This document shows, in pieces, positions 41,236 through 49,629 of a stretch of 64,000 bases of DNA (position 1 is the stretch's first letter; each line of letters opens with the position of its first letter). The notes beneath the pieces were generated by a model. The model had not been told where the DNA came from, did not search any database, and worked only from the letters and a program-made list of their open reading frames with translations. The stretch spans positions 496,001 to 560,000 of the forward strand of contig NZ_JBITMQ010000001.1 in NCBI RefSeq assembly GCF_044466355.1. Reading direction: 5' to 3'. The stretch is from Actinophytocola sp044466355. GTDB lineage: Bacteria; Actinomycetota; Actinomycetes; Mycobacteriales; Pseudonocardiaceae. The translations under genes and the position numbers were made by a program.

Positions 41236-41687
41236 CCGCGTCCGAGCTGGAGCCGATCGACCAGGCGATCGCGCGCGAGCTGGCCGAGGACGGCCGGTGC
41301 AGCTTCACGGACCTGGCGGAGCGGGTCGGGCTGTCCGTCTCCGCCGTGCACCAGCGGGTGCGGCGGCTCGAGCAGCGCGGCGTGATCCGCGGCTACCACG
41401 CCCAGCTCGACGCCGAGGTGATCGGGCTGCCGCTCACCGCGTTCATCTCGCTGACCCCGATCGACCCGGCCGCCCCGGACGACTACCCGACGCGGCTGGA
41501 GCACATCCGCGAGATCGAGGCGTGCTACTCGGTGGCGGGCGACGAGTCGTACATCCTGCTGGTCCGGGTGGCCTCCCCGGCCGCGCTCGAGGACCTGCTG
41601 CGGCAGATCCGCGAGGCCGCGAAGGTCTCCACCCGGACCACGGTCGTGCTCTCGACCCCCTACGAGGGCCGTTCGCCCGCGCTGTAG
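41232..41687 (+). CDS. Lrp/AsnC-family regulator
   Basis: A 151-residue protein. The N-terminal HTH is SFTDLAERVGLSVSAVHQRVRRLEQRGVI, and the C-terminal RAM ligand domain has the usual conserved ACYSVAGDESYILLV. Members respond to amino acids. The ATG overlaps the stop of the peptidase gene (ATGA), so it is made together with a dipeptidase and may sense its products; this is an inference from position. Confidence 0.93.
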   Translation: MTASELEPIDQAIARELAEDGRCSFTDLAERVGLSVSAVHQRVRRLEQRGVIRGYHAQLDAEVIGLPLTAFISLTPIDPAAPDDYPTRLEHIREIEACYSVAGDESYILLVRVASPAALEDLLRQIREAAKVSTRTTVVLSTPYEGRSPAL

Positions 41688-41700
41688 GCAGTGACCCGCG

Positions 41701-42459
41701 CTAGCGGACCGCCACCAGGACATGGTCGTCGCCGAACTGCCACACCGGGCCCGCCTCGGCGAACCCGGCCTGCCGCAGCAGCTCCGCGTGCTGCCACACG
41801 GTGAGCCCGTTCTCGCCGCTGTGCGCGATGGCCGCGTTCGAGCGGGCGTCGATCAGCGGCGCCAGCTCGTCGTCGGCGCGCAGCGCCTGCCACCACGCGG
41901 ACCACTCCTCGTTGTCCTGCGTGCCGACGCGGCGTGTGCGGGCACGGCGGACGGCGTCGGCGATGCCGTCCAGGGCGGGCTGGCCGAGCCCCATGTTGTC
42001 GGCGTTGACGAATACCCCGCCGGGCCGCAGGTTCCGCGCCAGGACGCGGTACAGCTGACCCAGATCGTCCGGCGACAGCCAGTGCAGCGCCGTGCTCGAC
42101 ACCGCCGCGTCCCACGGCCCGGGCAGGCCGGTCGCGTCGGTCCAGCCGGGGTCGGCGAGGTTCGCCTCGATCAGCCGCACGCGCGGGTTGGTGTTCGCGC
42201 GGCCGAGCCCCAGCAGCAGCGGGTCGGCGTCCACGCCGACCACCTGGACCTCCGGCAGCGCGTCGGCCAGCCGCTGGGACAGCGAGCCGGGGCCGCACCC
42301 GAGGTCCACCACCGTGGCGGGCCCGTCCCCGGCCGCCGCGGTGACCACGTCGATGACCACGCGGAACCGCTCCTCGCGGTCGGGCACGTAGCGTTCCTGC
42401 TGTGCGTCCCACCGCTCGAGCCACCGGGTCGCCACCGCGCTCTGCACCGTTTGCCGCAT
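41701..42459 (-). CDS. SAM-dependent methyltransferase (trans-aconitate methyltransferase-like)
   Basis: A 252-residue class I methyltransferase. Motif I is VVDLGCGPGSLSQRLA, the acidic strand end is VVGVDADP, and the post-motif segment is AVSSTALHWLSPDDLG, where the ALHW part is like trans-aconitate or small-molecule methyltransferases. The substrate is unknown. It is convergent with the Lrp gene and divergent from the CGNR gene, so it is a single-gene unit. Confidence 0.9.
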   Translation of the reverse strand: MRQTVQSAVATRWLERWDAQQERYVPDREERFRVVIDVVTAAAGDGPATVVDLGCGPGSLSQRLADALPEVQVVGVDADPLLLGLGRANTNPRVRLIEANLADPGWTDATGLPGPWDAAVSSTALHWLSPDDLGQLYRVLARNLRPGGVFVNADNMGLGQPALDGIADAVRRARTRRVGTQDNEEWSAWWQALRADDELAPLIDARSNAAIAHSGENGLTVWQHAELLRQAGFAEAGPVWQFGDDHVLVAVR

Positions 42460-42526
42460 GATTCCTCCGTAACTGGCGTTAAGCTTGACGACAGTGACGC
42501 TAACCCGAACAGGAGTAACTGGTCAA

Positions 42527-43102
42527 GTGGAGTTCGACAGTCACACAAGCGACGTGGTCGGGTATGCGGTGAAGTTGATCAACGACGTCACGCCCGGCGA
42601 ACGGCACGGCCGCCCGTTCCACGCACCGGAGGGCGACGCGCTGACGGCCGCGGTCCGCGACGCGGTCCCGGCTTCCCGTACACCTGACTCGCCAACGCCC
42701 GCGGACGCGGTGGAGCTGGCCGCATGGGCGGGGCGGCTGCGCTTCGTGGTGGAGCTCGTCGACAGCGGCGACGTGGACGCGGCGTGCGTCGAGCTGAACA
42801 CGATCATGCGCGAGGTGAACGCGGTGCCCACGCTGTCGCGGCACGACGACGAGCCGTGGCACCTGCACTTCCACAGCGCCGACGCGTCGTGGCCGGTCAG
42901 CTGGGCGGCGCCCATGGCCACCGGGCTCGCGATCGTGCTGGGCAACCCGGCCATCGACCGGCTCGGGCTCTGCAACGCGCCCGCGTGCGACCGGGTGTAC
43001 GTCGACGTCTCGCGGAACGGCACGCGGCGCTTCTGCTCCACCGCGTGCCAGAACCGCGTGAAGGCGGCGGCCTTCCGGGCGCGGAAGGCCGCCGAGAGCT
43101 GA
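42527..43102 (+). CDS. CGNR zinc-finger / ABATE-domain transcription factor
   Basis: A 191-residue protein. The N-terminal ABATE region begins MEFDSHTSDVVGYAVKLIND, and the C-terminal zinc finger carries CNAPACDRVY and RRFCSTACQNRVKAAAFR, four Cys likely holding zinc, with the N-R after the third. The GTG at 42527 is chosen because the family starts here and AGGAG lies 11 nt upstream. The sequence GTAACTGG appears before the gene at ~42471 and ~42516, possibly an operator. The targets are unknown. Confidence 0.9.
   Translation: MEFDSHTSDVVGYAVKLINDVTPGERHGRPFHAPEGDALTAAVRDAVPASRTPDSPTPADAVELAAWAGRLRFVVELVDSGDVDAACVELNTIMREVNAVPTLSRHDDEPWHLHFHSADASWPVSWAAPMATGLAIVLGNPAIDRLGLCNAPACDRVYVDVSRNGTRRFCSTACQNRVKAAAFRARKAAES
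43066..43093. terminator. Hairpin inside the 3' end of the CGNR gene
   Basis: GGCGGCCTTCC (43066-43076) and GGAAGGCCGCC (43083-43093) pair perfectly with a 6-base loop, within the last codons of the CGNR gene. The convergent gene stops at the very next base after the CGNR stop, so the hairpin probably ends leftward transcription too, though the coding overlap is unusual. Confidence 0.55.
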
Positions 43103-43942
43103 CTACTTGCCCAGGAAGTCCGCGAGGCCCTTCAGGTCATCCGTGTTGATGTGGTCCACGTCCGCCGCGACCAGCTCACGCCAGATCGCGTCGCGCTCCG
43201 CGCCGGGCGCGTCCGGGGTGGCCCAGAACCGGACCCGCTGACCCGCTCGGTGCGCGGTCCGCACGATGTCCCGCAGCTTCGCCTGCTCGGCGGCGGGCAT
43301 CGCACCGACACCCCGCCACGAGAACAGGTTCGTCCAGTTGTCCGACACCAGCGGCGTCAGGCGCGCGTCCGAGCCGGGGCCCAGGTCCGACTGGTTGGCA
43401 ATACGACCGTCATAGAACGCGACCCGGGTGGGCTGTGCCGCCATCGTCGCGCGCGGCCGGTTGCCGGACACCACCGCGGTGACCGCGCGGGTGCGGACGT
43501 GGCCGTACCGGTAGCTGGTCCACAGGAACGCGTAGCGCGGCTCCCGCAGCAGCGCGTCGAGCGCGGCGTAGGTCGACTCGCCCTCGGTCTTGATGTCGAT
43601 CAGCAGCTGGAAGTCGCGGTAGCCGCGGAAGACACCGCCATGGTTGGCGATCACCCGCTCCCGCAACGGTTCCAGGTACAGCGCGGTCAGCGTGCGGGCC
43701 GGGTCGAGGTCCTCCGGGTCGTGCGCGACGAGCAGCTCGCCGCCGACCAGGTAGATGTCGGCCTCCACGCTCGTGAAGCCCTCGTCGAGCGCGTCGAACA
43801 GGGGACGTGCGTGCTCGTAGTCGTTGTGCGCGTGGGCCTGCGCCAGCGGGCGGACCCGGTCGTGCGTGGGTGTCGCGGTCGCGGGCACGGCGCCGGCGAC
43901 GAGGCCGAGGACGGCCAGCAGGAGAATCAGGGGACGCCGCAA
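43103..43942 (-). CDS. Secreted glycerophosphodiester phosphodiesterase-like (PI-PLC superfamily, AIM6-like) protein
   Basis: A 279-residue secreted TIM-barrel protein. A signal peptide (RRPLILLLAVLGLVAGAVPATA) starts from a TTG at 43942 that follows GGAGG; the open frame upstream has no such signal. Active-site-like motifs are AHAHNDYEHARP, FTSVEADIYLVGG and LLVAHDPEDL, with His, Glu and Asp in the places used by GDPD enzymes. It may hydrolyse phosphodiesters outside the cell; the exact substrate is open. Confidence 0.85.
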   Translation of the reverse strand: MRRPLILLLAVLGLVAGAVPATATPTHDRVRPLAQAHAHNDYEHARPLFDALDEGFTSVEADIYLVGGELLVAHDPEDLDPARTLTALYLEPLRERVIANHGGVFRGYRDFQLLIDIKTEGESTYAALDALLREPRYAFLWTSYRYGHVRTRAVTAVVSGNRPRATMAAQPTRVAFYDGRIANQSDLGPGSDARLTPLVSDNWTNLFSWRGVGAMPAAEQAKLRDIVRTAHRAGQRVRFWATPDAPGAERDAIWRELVAADVDHINTDDLKGLADFLGK

Positions 43943-44114
43943 GGGACAACCTCCATGGTCTCGGGGTGCCGACACGGTAGGCCACAGCGGCGAATCCCGG
44001 GTGAACCGCCGATGAGCGGAGCTTGCGGAGCGAATCATCGAACACAGGGCGACCGCGAGCGGCACCCCGGAGCCTGCGAGGGGGAGTCATGAGCGTCCGG
44101 CATGATCTCCGACC

Positions 44115-44870
44115 ATGGTCGATGCGGGACTCGCGGGACGGACCGTGCTGGTGACCGGGGGAGCGGGCGGTATCGGCGCGGCGATCAGCCGCGCGTTCGC
44201 GCGCGAGGGCGCCCGCGTCGTCGTCCACTACCTCGCCGAACAGCCCAGCGCGCCCGACGGGGTCAGCTGGGAGCACGCGGTGCCCGGTGGCGCGACCGCG
44301 CTGGCGGCGGAGCTGGGCGGCGTCGCGGTCAGCGCCGACCTCGCGGCACCGGACGCCGCCGCGACGTTGTTCGACGCGGCGGGACCGGTCGACGTCCTGG
44401 TCAACAACGCGGCGCACTGCGAGAGCCCGGACACCGTCGACGCGCTCACCGCGGGTGGCCTCGAACGCCACTACCGCGTCAACGCGATCGCGCCCGCGCT
44501 CCTCACCGCGGAGCTGGCGCGGCGGGCGGGCGACCCACCACCGTGCGTCGTCAACATCTCCACCGACGCGGCCCGCGCGTTCTCCGGCCAGCTCGGCTAC
44601 GGCACGTCCAAGGCCGCGCTCGAGGCGTTCACCCGCGCCGCCGCGCTGGACCTCGGCCCGCGCGGCATCCGCGTCAACGCGGTGGCGCCGGGCCCGGTGC
44701 AGACCGGGTGGATGACCGACGAGCTGGTCGAACAGGTCCGGGCGATCGTCCCGCTCGGCCGTCCGGGTGACCCCGAGGACATCGCGGACGCCGTCGTCTT
44801 CCTCGCGTCGCGCCAGGCCAGGTGGATCACCGGTCAGGTGCTGCAGGTCGCGGGCGGGCACGCGCTGTGA
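44115..44870 (+). CDS. Short-chain dehydrogenase/reductase
   Basis: A 251-residue NAD(P)-dependent oxidoreductase. The cofactor motif is VLVTGGAGGIGAAIS (TGxxxGIG), then LVNNAAH. The catalytic Ser is in VVNISTDAA, and Tyr/Lys is in GYGTSKAAL. The 3-oxoacyl-ACP-reductase-like ending ITGQVLQVAGGHAL is typical. The start is the ATG at 44115. Its stop overlaps the HAD hydrolase start by 4 bases, so the pair is an operon; no substrate can be named. The 172 bases upstream of it, back to the divergent phosphodiesterase gene, hold no further gene. Confidence 0.92.
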   Translation: MVDAGLAGRTVLVTGGAGGIGAAISRAFAREGARVVVHYLAEQPSAPDGVSWEHAVPGGATALAAELGGVAVSADLAAPDAAATLFDAAGPVDVLVNNAAHCESPDTVDALTAGGLERHYRVNAIAPALLTAELARRAGDPPPCVVNISTDAARAFSGQLGYGTSKAALEAFTRAAALDLGPRGIRVNAVAPGPVQTGWMTDELVEQVRAIVPLGRPGDPEDIADAVVFLASRQARWITGQVLQVAGGHAL

Positions 44871-45472
44871 CCTTCGACGCCGTTCTCTGCGACCTCGACG
44901 GGGTGCTGCGCCAATGGCCCGATACGGCTGACTTGGAACGGGAGCACGGCGTGCGGCCCGGCACCCTCGCGGCGGCGGCGTTCGCCCCGCACCGGCTCCT
45001 GCCCGCGATCACCGGCCAGTGCACCGACGAGGCGTGGCGCGCCGCGATCGCCGACGACCTCCGCACGCACACCGCGACGGCGGCGGAACTCGTGGCCGCG
45101 TGGTCGCGCGGCACCGGCAGCGTCGACGAGGAGGTCGCGGCCGTGCTCGCCCTGGCGGGCGCCCCGGTCGTGCTGGTCACCAACGCGACCACCCGCCTGG
45201 AGTCCGATGTGGACGTATTGGGACTCGGGCGGCACGTGGACGGGATCGTGAACAGCGCCCGGATCGGTGTGGCCAAACCGGACCCGGGAATCTACCTGGC
45301 GGCCGCGAAGGAGGCGGGCGCCCCGCCGCAACGCTGCCTGTTCGTCGACGACGACGCCGCGAACGTCGCCGCGGCCGAGGCGCTGGGCATGACCGGACAC
45401 CACTTCACCGGCGTGGTGGGCCTTCGCGCGGTGCTGACCCGTAACCCCCCGAGGACCGGTCCGAGTCAGTGA
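44867..45472 (+). CDS. HAD-family hydrolase
   Basis: A 201-residue phosphatase-like protein. Motif I is LCDLDGVLRQW with the Asp nucleophile and DxD, motif II is VLVTNATT, motif III is the Lys in GVAKPDPGIY, and motif IV is FVDDDAANVAAAE. The small helical cap is inserted after motif I, as in subclass IA. It removes phosphate from an unknown small molecule. The GTG start overlaps the SDR stop. Confidence 0.9.
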   Translation: MTFDAVLCDLDGVLRQWPDTADLEREHGVRPGTLAAAAFAPHRLLPAITGQCTDEAWRAAIADDLRTHTATAAELVAAWSRGTGSVDEEVAAVLALAGAPVVLVTNATTRLESDVDVLGLGRHVDGIVNSARIGVAKPDPGIYLAAAKEAGAPPQRCLFVDDDAANVAAAEALGMTGHHFTGVVGLRAVLTRNPPRTGPSQ

Positions 45473-45543
45473 TCGGCCGCGGTCTGCCCGAACATGTCGG
45501 CGGAGTCGGCGTCGGCGGTGGTGTACATGCCGATCGACCGGCG
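45466..45543 (-). pseudogene. Protein-like remnant in frame after the SGNH hydrolase stop
   Basis: Directly after the TAA of the SGNH gene and in the same frame, 25 codons stay open and end at TGA (45466-45468). The peptide SIGMYTTADADSADMFGQTA looks like coding sequence and is reminiscent of the ends of small EspC/WXG-like secreted proteins. There is no ribosome site of its own. It may be a gene remnant, an old C-terminus of the hydrolase cut off by a stop codon, or chance. Confidence 0.25.
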
Positions 45544-46596
45544 TTATTCGGGGCTGGCGGCCGCGTGCAGGTTCCCCTCCCGGCCCGGCAGGCACGCCGC
45601 CGCCCGGTCGACGGACGTGAGGAACTCGGACAGGCACTGCCCGAACTGCTCGTGCCCGTTCGCGTTGGGGTGGAAGGACTCCTGCAGTGCGTGGGTGGCG
45701 CGGTCGTCGTGTTGCAGGTCGTTCCACTCGACCGCGAGGCGCCGGAACCACTCGCTGTCCGGGTCGCGTTCCGACGTGCACGCCTCCCGGCCGATCCCGG
45801 CGCGTGACAGGTCGAGGAACCGCGCGTCCACGTTCCGCGCCGCCGTCCGCACCCCGGCGGTGAGGACCGGCACCGCCTCCTCCTCCACCCACCGCAGGTC
45901 CTCGGACAGGAACGGGCACCCGGACAGGTCCTGCAGACCGCGGGCGACGTCCGTGCCGACCGGCGCCGCGTACGACTGCACGACCAGCGAGTAGTCGCCG
46001 CGCTGGTAGCCGGCGTTGTGCATCACGGTTCTGATGTCCCGCAACGCGTTCGTCAGCTTCGGGATCATCTTGTCCACGCGCCGCTCCCACCGCGGCCCGA
46101 CCGACTGGCTGCACGGCAGCTCGCGTCCGGCCCACGCCTGGACACACGAGTCGAGCACGTGGGAGAAGGCGGGGTCGTCGTTGGCGCCCGATGCCACGAC
46201 GACCGCCGTCACCCGGTTGCGTGCCGCGATCCGCGCGAGCTGCTTGGCCTGGGAGATCTCCGTGTACTGCTCGACGTCACCGAGCCCGACCTGCGCGGAC
46301 GGTGCGCCGGAACAGGCCAGGTTGTACGCCTTCTCCACGCCGGGCACGCGCACCTGGAAGATCGACGCGTTGGCGGAGCGGTGGCACCAGTTGCCCTTCT
46401 CCCCGTTGGTGCCGGTTTCGTAGTCGCCCGCGCCCTCGCCGGAGATCGTGCTGTCGCCCATCGCGACGATCACCCTGGGCGCGTCCTCCGGCGGACCAGG
46501 CAGGGGACGCGGCGCGGGGAACCGGTGGTCACCGGTCAGCCCGAACGTGACCACGACGAGAACGAGGAAGAGGACAAGCCATCCCGAGGGTCGCAT
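45544..46596 (-). CDS. SGNH/GDSL-type secreted hydrolase
   Basis: A 350-residue protein with an N-terminal membrane/signal helix (GWLVLFLVLVVVTFGL). Block I is VIVAMGDSTISGEGAGDY with the catalytic Ser, block II is NLACSGAPSAQ, block III is VVVASGANDDP, and the Asp-His pair is near the end in SFHPNANGHEQFG. It is expected to be an extracellular esterase or lipase. The ATG at 46596 has TAGACT 8 nt upstream. At least six Cys suggest disulfides outside the cell. Confidence 0.92.
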   Translation of the reverse strand: MRPSGWLVLFLVLVVVTFGLTGDHRFPAPRPLPGPPEDAPRVIVAMGDSTISGEGAGDYETGTNGEKGNWCHRSANASIFQVRVPGVEKAYNLACSGAPSAQVGLGDVEQYTEISQAKQLARIAARNRVTAVVVASGANDDPAFSHVLDSCVQAWAGRELPCSQSVGPRWERRVDKMIPKLTNALRDIRTVMHNAGYQRGDYSLVVQSYAAPVGTDVARGLQDLSGCPFLSEDLRWVEEEAVPVLTAGVRTAARNVDARFLDLSRAGIGREACTSERDPDSEWFRRLAVEWNDLQHDDRATHALQESFHPNANGHEQFGQCLSEFLTSVDRAAACLPGREGNLHAAASPE

Positions 46597-46618
46597 CGCC
46601 ACCCAGTCTAGGGAGGGA

Positions 46619-46650
46619 GGCCGCCCCCTGATCAACGACAGGGGGCGGCC
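46619..46650 (-). terminator. 12-bp hairpin after the S28-type peptidase
   Basis: GGCCGCCCCCTG (46619-46630) and CAGGGGGCGGCC (46639-46650) pair perfectly around an 8-base loop, 12 bases beyond the leftward stop codon at 46662. It ends the peptidase transcript before the promoter of the SGNH gene. Confidence 0.8.
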
Positions 46651-46661
46651 AGGACATCTCG

Positions 46662-48059
46662 CTAGAGGGGCCTGCGCTCCAGGTCCGGGTTGCGGGAGTC
46701 CAGCACCGAGGTCGCGGCCGACCGCTGTTGTGCGGTCCGCGCCGACACCCCGGCCCACCGCAGCACGGTCGCCCGCGCAGCGGCCGCGTCCGCCGGGGCC
46801 AGACGGGCGATGTTCGCGCCGTGGTTCGCCCCGGGAGCGGTGTAGGTGTAGGAATCCTTGTCACTGGGGTGGAACGGTTCCGCGCCCCACGGGTCGTTTG
46901 ACCCGTAAACGAACAACATCTGGCTCGCCGTCTTGGTGACCCAGTGGTCGACGTCGATCATCGGCCACGCGTCGTGCCGCGAGTGCAGCTCGGCGGGCAG
47001 GCTGGAGTTCGCCTGGTACAGCGCCGGGTAGTGCAGCCCGTCCCGCAGGTACCGGAACTTCGGCTGCGGCCAGCCGAGCTGCGTCGCCGCCTGGTAGAAG
47101 TAGGGCGCGTAGCCCAGGATCTGCTCGTCCGAGTAGAACGCGAAGCCCGCGATCCGGTCGATGAACGCGAAGATCTCGTCGCTGCTCGCGTCCCGGCCGG
47201 GCACCTGGCAGTTCGCCTCGCTGTTGTACTGCCAGAACGCCCACTCGGTGTCGAGCACCGCCATCTCGAACGCCTTGTCCGTCGACCCGAAGACCGCGTC
47301 GAAGTGCAGGTCCTGCTCGGCGGCGAGCGCGTCGTACCGGTTCACCATGTCGGTGCGCCGCGAGAGCGCCTCGTCCTGCAGGGTCTTCAGGGCGGTCCGG
47401 CACGCCGGGGTGCTGCCGACCGAGTCGAGGAACTCGTCGTACGCGCTGTCCTCGCGGTTGTTCGTGTCGTTGGGCGCGACGTACGCGACCACGCCGTCGA
47501 CGTCCCCCGGGTAGAAGCGGCGGTGGTAGACCGAGGTCATGCCGCCCTTGCTGGCGCCGGTGGACAGCCACTTCGCCGAGTAGATCGTCTTCAGCGCCTG
47601 CGTGATGCGGTGGTGGTCGGTCGCCGCCTGCCGGATGGTCAGCTTGCTCCAGTCGGCCGGGTTGGGCCGCGACGGGGAGAAGAACCGCTGCTCGACGGAG
47701 ATCTGGTTGCCGTCGACGAGCTGCGCGGGTTCGCTGCGGAACGCGAACTCCGGCATGTTGTAGCCGGTCGTGTGGAGGATCATCGGGCGGCTCACGTCGC
47801 GGTGCAGCAGCTGGAGCCGCTGGTCGAACGTGGGGCCGCCCGGCTTCGTGTGGTCGACCGGCTGCCGGTAGGTGAGGAAGAAGAACCGGTAGCCAGCGGC
47901 GGGCGGCGGCTGTTCGGAGACGGTCATGCCGGGGATGGCGGCGAGCTGGTCGGCGAGGTCGGCGGTGGCCGCCTGGGCCGGCGCGACCGTGCCGACGCCG
48001 ATCGCGGTCGTGGCGAGCAGCGTCGTCGCCAACGCCGCGAACGTCCTTCTTCGGTTCAC
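46662..48059 (-). CDS. Secreted S28-type tripeptidyl aminopeptidase
   Basis: A 465-residue extracellular serine peptidase. The signal peptide is NRRRTFAALATTLLATTAIG with an AQA cleavage site. Nucleophile Ser is in STGASKGGMTS, Asp in YGSNDPWGAEPF and His in GANHGANIARL. RQPVDHTKPGGPTFDQRL is the usual N-terminal motif of the Streptomyces tripeptidyl aminopeptidase PS-10 group. The GTG at 48059 follows GAGGAG; the upstream open frame lacks a signal. It likely degrades proline-containing peptides outside the cell. Confidence 0.93.
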   Translation of the reverse strand: MNRRRTFAALATTLLATTAIGVGTVAPAQAATADLADQLAAIPGMTVSEQPPPAAGYRFFFLTYRQPVDHTKPGGPTFDQRLQLLHRDVSRPMILHTTGYNMPEFAFRSEPAQLVDGNQISVEQRFFSPSRPNPADWSKLTIRQAATDHHRITQALKTIYSAKWLSTGASKGGMTSVYHRRFYPGDVDGVVAYVAPNDTNNREDSAYDEFLDSVGSTPACRTALKTLQDEALSRRTDMVNRYDALAAEQDLHFDAVFGSTDKAFEMAVLDTEWAFWQYNSEANCQVPGRDASSDEIFAFIDRIAGFAFYSDEQILGYAPYFYQAATQLGWPQPKFRYLRDGLHYPALYQANSSLPAELHSRHDAWPMIDVDHWVTKTASQMLFVYGSNDPWGAEPFHPSDKDSYTYTAPGANHGANIARLAPADAAAARATVLRWAGVSARTAQQRSAATSVLDSRNPDLERRPL

Positions 48060-48160
48060 GCGGGGACTCCTCGGGGGATGCGCAGGGTCAACCTCGCGGG
48101 GATTGTTCCCGAGCACCGGCGCCGCGCGCAGCCGCCAAAAGGACCGTAGTTCCCGCGCGG

Positions 48161-49051
48161 TCAGTCCACGGCCAACGCCCGTGCCAACGCGGCCCGGCCC
48201 GCCGGTTCCCACGTCGGTTTGCCGCCGGGGAGACCGAGCCTGCCGTTGCGCCCGATGCTGATCAGGTGCAGGGCGCGCAGGACGGCCCAGCCCCGCGCCC
48301 GTGCGATGGTGGCCTCGTCCACGTCCGTGCAGGTCTCGAAGAACCGGCGCGCCGTCCCGGCGGGCAGCAGGATCCAGGCCGCGGACAGGTCGGTGGCGGG
48401 ATCACCTGCGCACATGTCGCCGAAGTCGATCACCCCGGCGAGGGCACCGCCCCGCGTGACCACGTTCGCGGGGTGCAGATCGCCGTGCAGCCAGGTCGGC
48501 GGTCCGTGCCACGCGGGCGCCGCGACGGCCTTCTCCCAGGTCTCTCGCGCGGCATCGGCGCTCGCGTCGTCGGCCACGACGTGCAACGCGCTGCTGAAAC
48601 CGTCGCGCAACCCGGCCAGCGGGATGCCGCGTGTGGGGCTCGTCGGCGCGTCCGCCGGTGCCCGCCGGTGCAGTGCCGTGAGGAAACCCGCGAGGGTGTC
48701 GGCGGCGTCGGCGCGGGTGATCGGTGCGCGGTCGGCGGGCTCGCCCTCGACCCAGCGTGTGATCGTCCAGGTGTGCTCGAACAGGGCCGACGGTTCGCCG
48801 ACGCGCACCGGGGTGGGCGTCGGCAACGGCAGGCGTTCGGCCAGGGCGGGTAGCCACTTCTGCTCGGTGCGCAGCAGGGCCGGGGCCCGCTCGGTGCGCG
48901 GCATGCGGACGGCCAGCTCCGTCCCGAGGCGCCACTGCTGGTTGTCCCAACCACCCGCGACGTCCCTGAGCTCGAGGTCCGCGAGGTCCGGGTGCTGTTC
49001 GATCAGCAGCGCCCGTACCAGCTCCTGCTCGAACCCGAACTCGACCGCCAC
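48161..49051 (-). CDS. Aminoglycoside phosphotransferase-family kinase
   Basis: A 296-residue protein kinase-like enzyme. The catalytic loop is TWLHGDLHPANVV (Asp as base), and the metal loop is AGVIDFGDMCAGDPATDLS. The family includes antibiotic, choline and sugar kinases; the sequence does not say which. It starts at a GTG (MAVEFGFEQELV). It is a single-gene unit between the S28 peptidase and the MarR gene, with no linked resistance or biosynthesis genes. Confidence 0.9.
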   Translation of the reverse strand: MAVEFGFEQELVRALLIEQHPDLADLELRDVAGGWDNQQWRLGTELAVRMPRTERAPALLRTEQKWLPALAERLPLPTPTPVRVGEPSALFEHTWTITRWVEGEPADRAPITRADAADTLAGFLTALHRRAPADAPTSPTRGIPLAGLRDGFSSALHVVADDASADAARETWEKAVAAPAWHGPPTWLHGDLHPANVVTRGGALAGVIDFGDMCAGDPATDLSAAWILLPAGTARRFFETCTDVDEATIARARGWAVLRALHLISIGRNGRLGLPGGKPTWEPAGRAALARALAVD

Positions 49052-49098
49052 GCGGTGATCATCTCAAAGCCGCGGTGGCACACGACGCCGCGTCACGG

Positions 49099-49557
49099 TC
49101 AACCAGCGACGCCGAGGCGGTCCAGCGCCCGCACGAGCGGCGCCAGTTCCGGCACCTGCCCGGCGTCGTCGAGCGCCGCCGACACCGTCGCGTCGTGGGT
49201 CGGCCGGGCCGCGGCCAGCAGGTCGTGCCCGGCGGGCGTCACCTCGGTGTAGATGCCGCGGCGGTCGGTCGGGCACAGGTACCGCTGCAGCAGGCCGCGG
49301 TCCTCGAGCCTCGTGACGAGCCGGGTCGTCGCGGACTGACTCAATACGACCGCATTGGAAAGCTGGGTCATGCGCATGTGCCAGCCGTCCTGCCTGGCCA
49401 GCACGTCCAGCACGCCGTACTCGCTCACCGACAGGTCGTGCCCGCGGCGCAGCGCGCGCTCGAGCGCGTCCTCGATGCGGGCGTGCAGGGCCGCGAGCGT
49501 GCGCCAACCCTGCGCGCGCGCTTCGGCGGCGTCATCATCGAGTGACAAACGACTCAC
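49099..49557 (-). CDS. MarR-family regulator
   Basis: A 152-residue winged-helix repressor. The DNA-binding part is TQLSNAVVLSQSATTRLVTRLEDRGLLQRYLCPTDRRG with the conserved DRRG wing. The GTG at 49557 is chosen because it gives MSRLSLDDD and leaves the divergent promoter free; the frame is open far upstream over the SDR gene. It is divergent from the SDR-AKR pair with an inverted repeat between them, so it probably represses that pair and itself. Confidence 0.9.
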   Translation of the reverse strand: MSRLSLDDDAAEARAQGWRTLAALHARIEDALERALRRGHDLSVSEYGVLDVLARQDGWHMRMTQLSNAVVLSQSATTRLVTRLEDRGLLQRYLCPTDRRGIYTEVTPAGHDLLAAARPTHDATVSAALDDAGQVPELAPLVRALDRLGVAG

Positions 49558-49584
49558 GCTCCTCGTCCTGCAATAACCCGCGTG

Positions 49585-49613
49585 TGCAACTATTGTCGAC
49601 GCTGGTAGTTGCA
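49585..49613. promoter_or_regulatory. MarR-type operator between regulator and SDR
   Basis: TGCAACTA (49585-49592) and TAGTTGCA (49606-49613) are exact reverse complements with a 13-base spacer, in the 72-base gap of the divergent genes. The length and symmetry suit a MarR dimer site. Binding is inferred. Confidence 0.65.
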
Positions 49614-49629
49614 AGTGTACTGGAGGAAC

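Noticed and set aside
49593..49616. TTGTCGACG as a further PafBC site upstream of the SDR gene
   Set aside because: The second element TANNNT is missing at the N8 distance, and the sequence is better explained as the spacer of the MarR-type inverted repeat.
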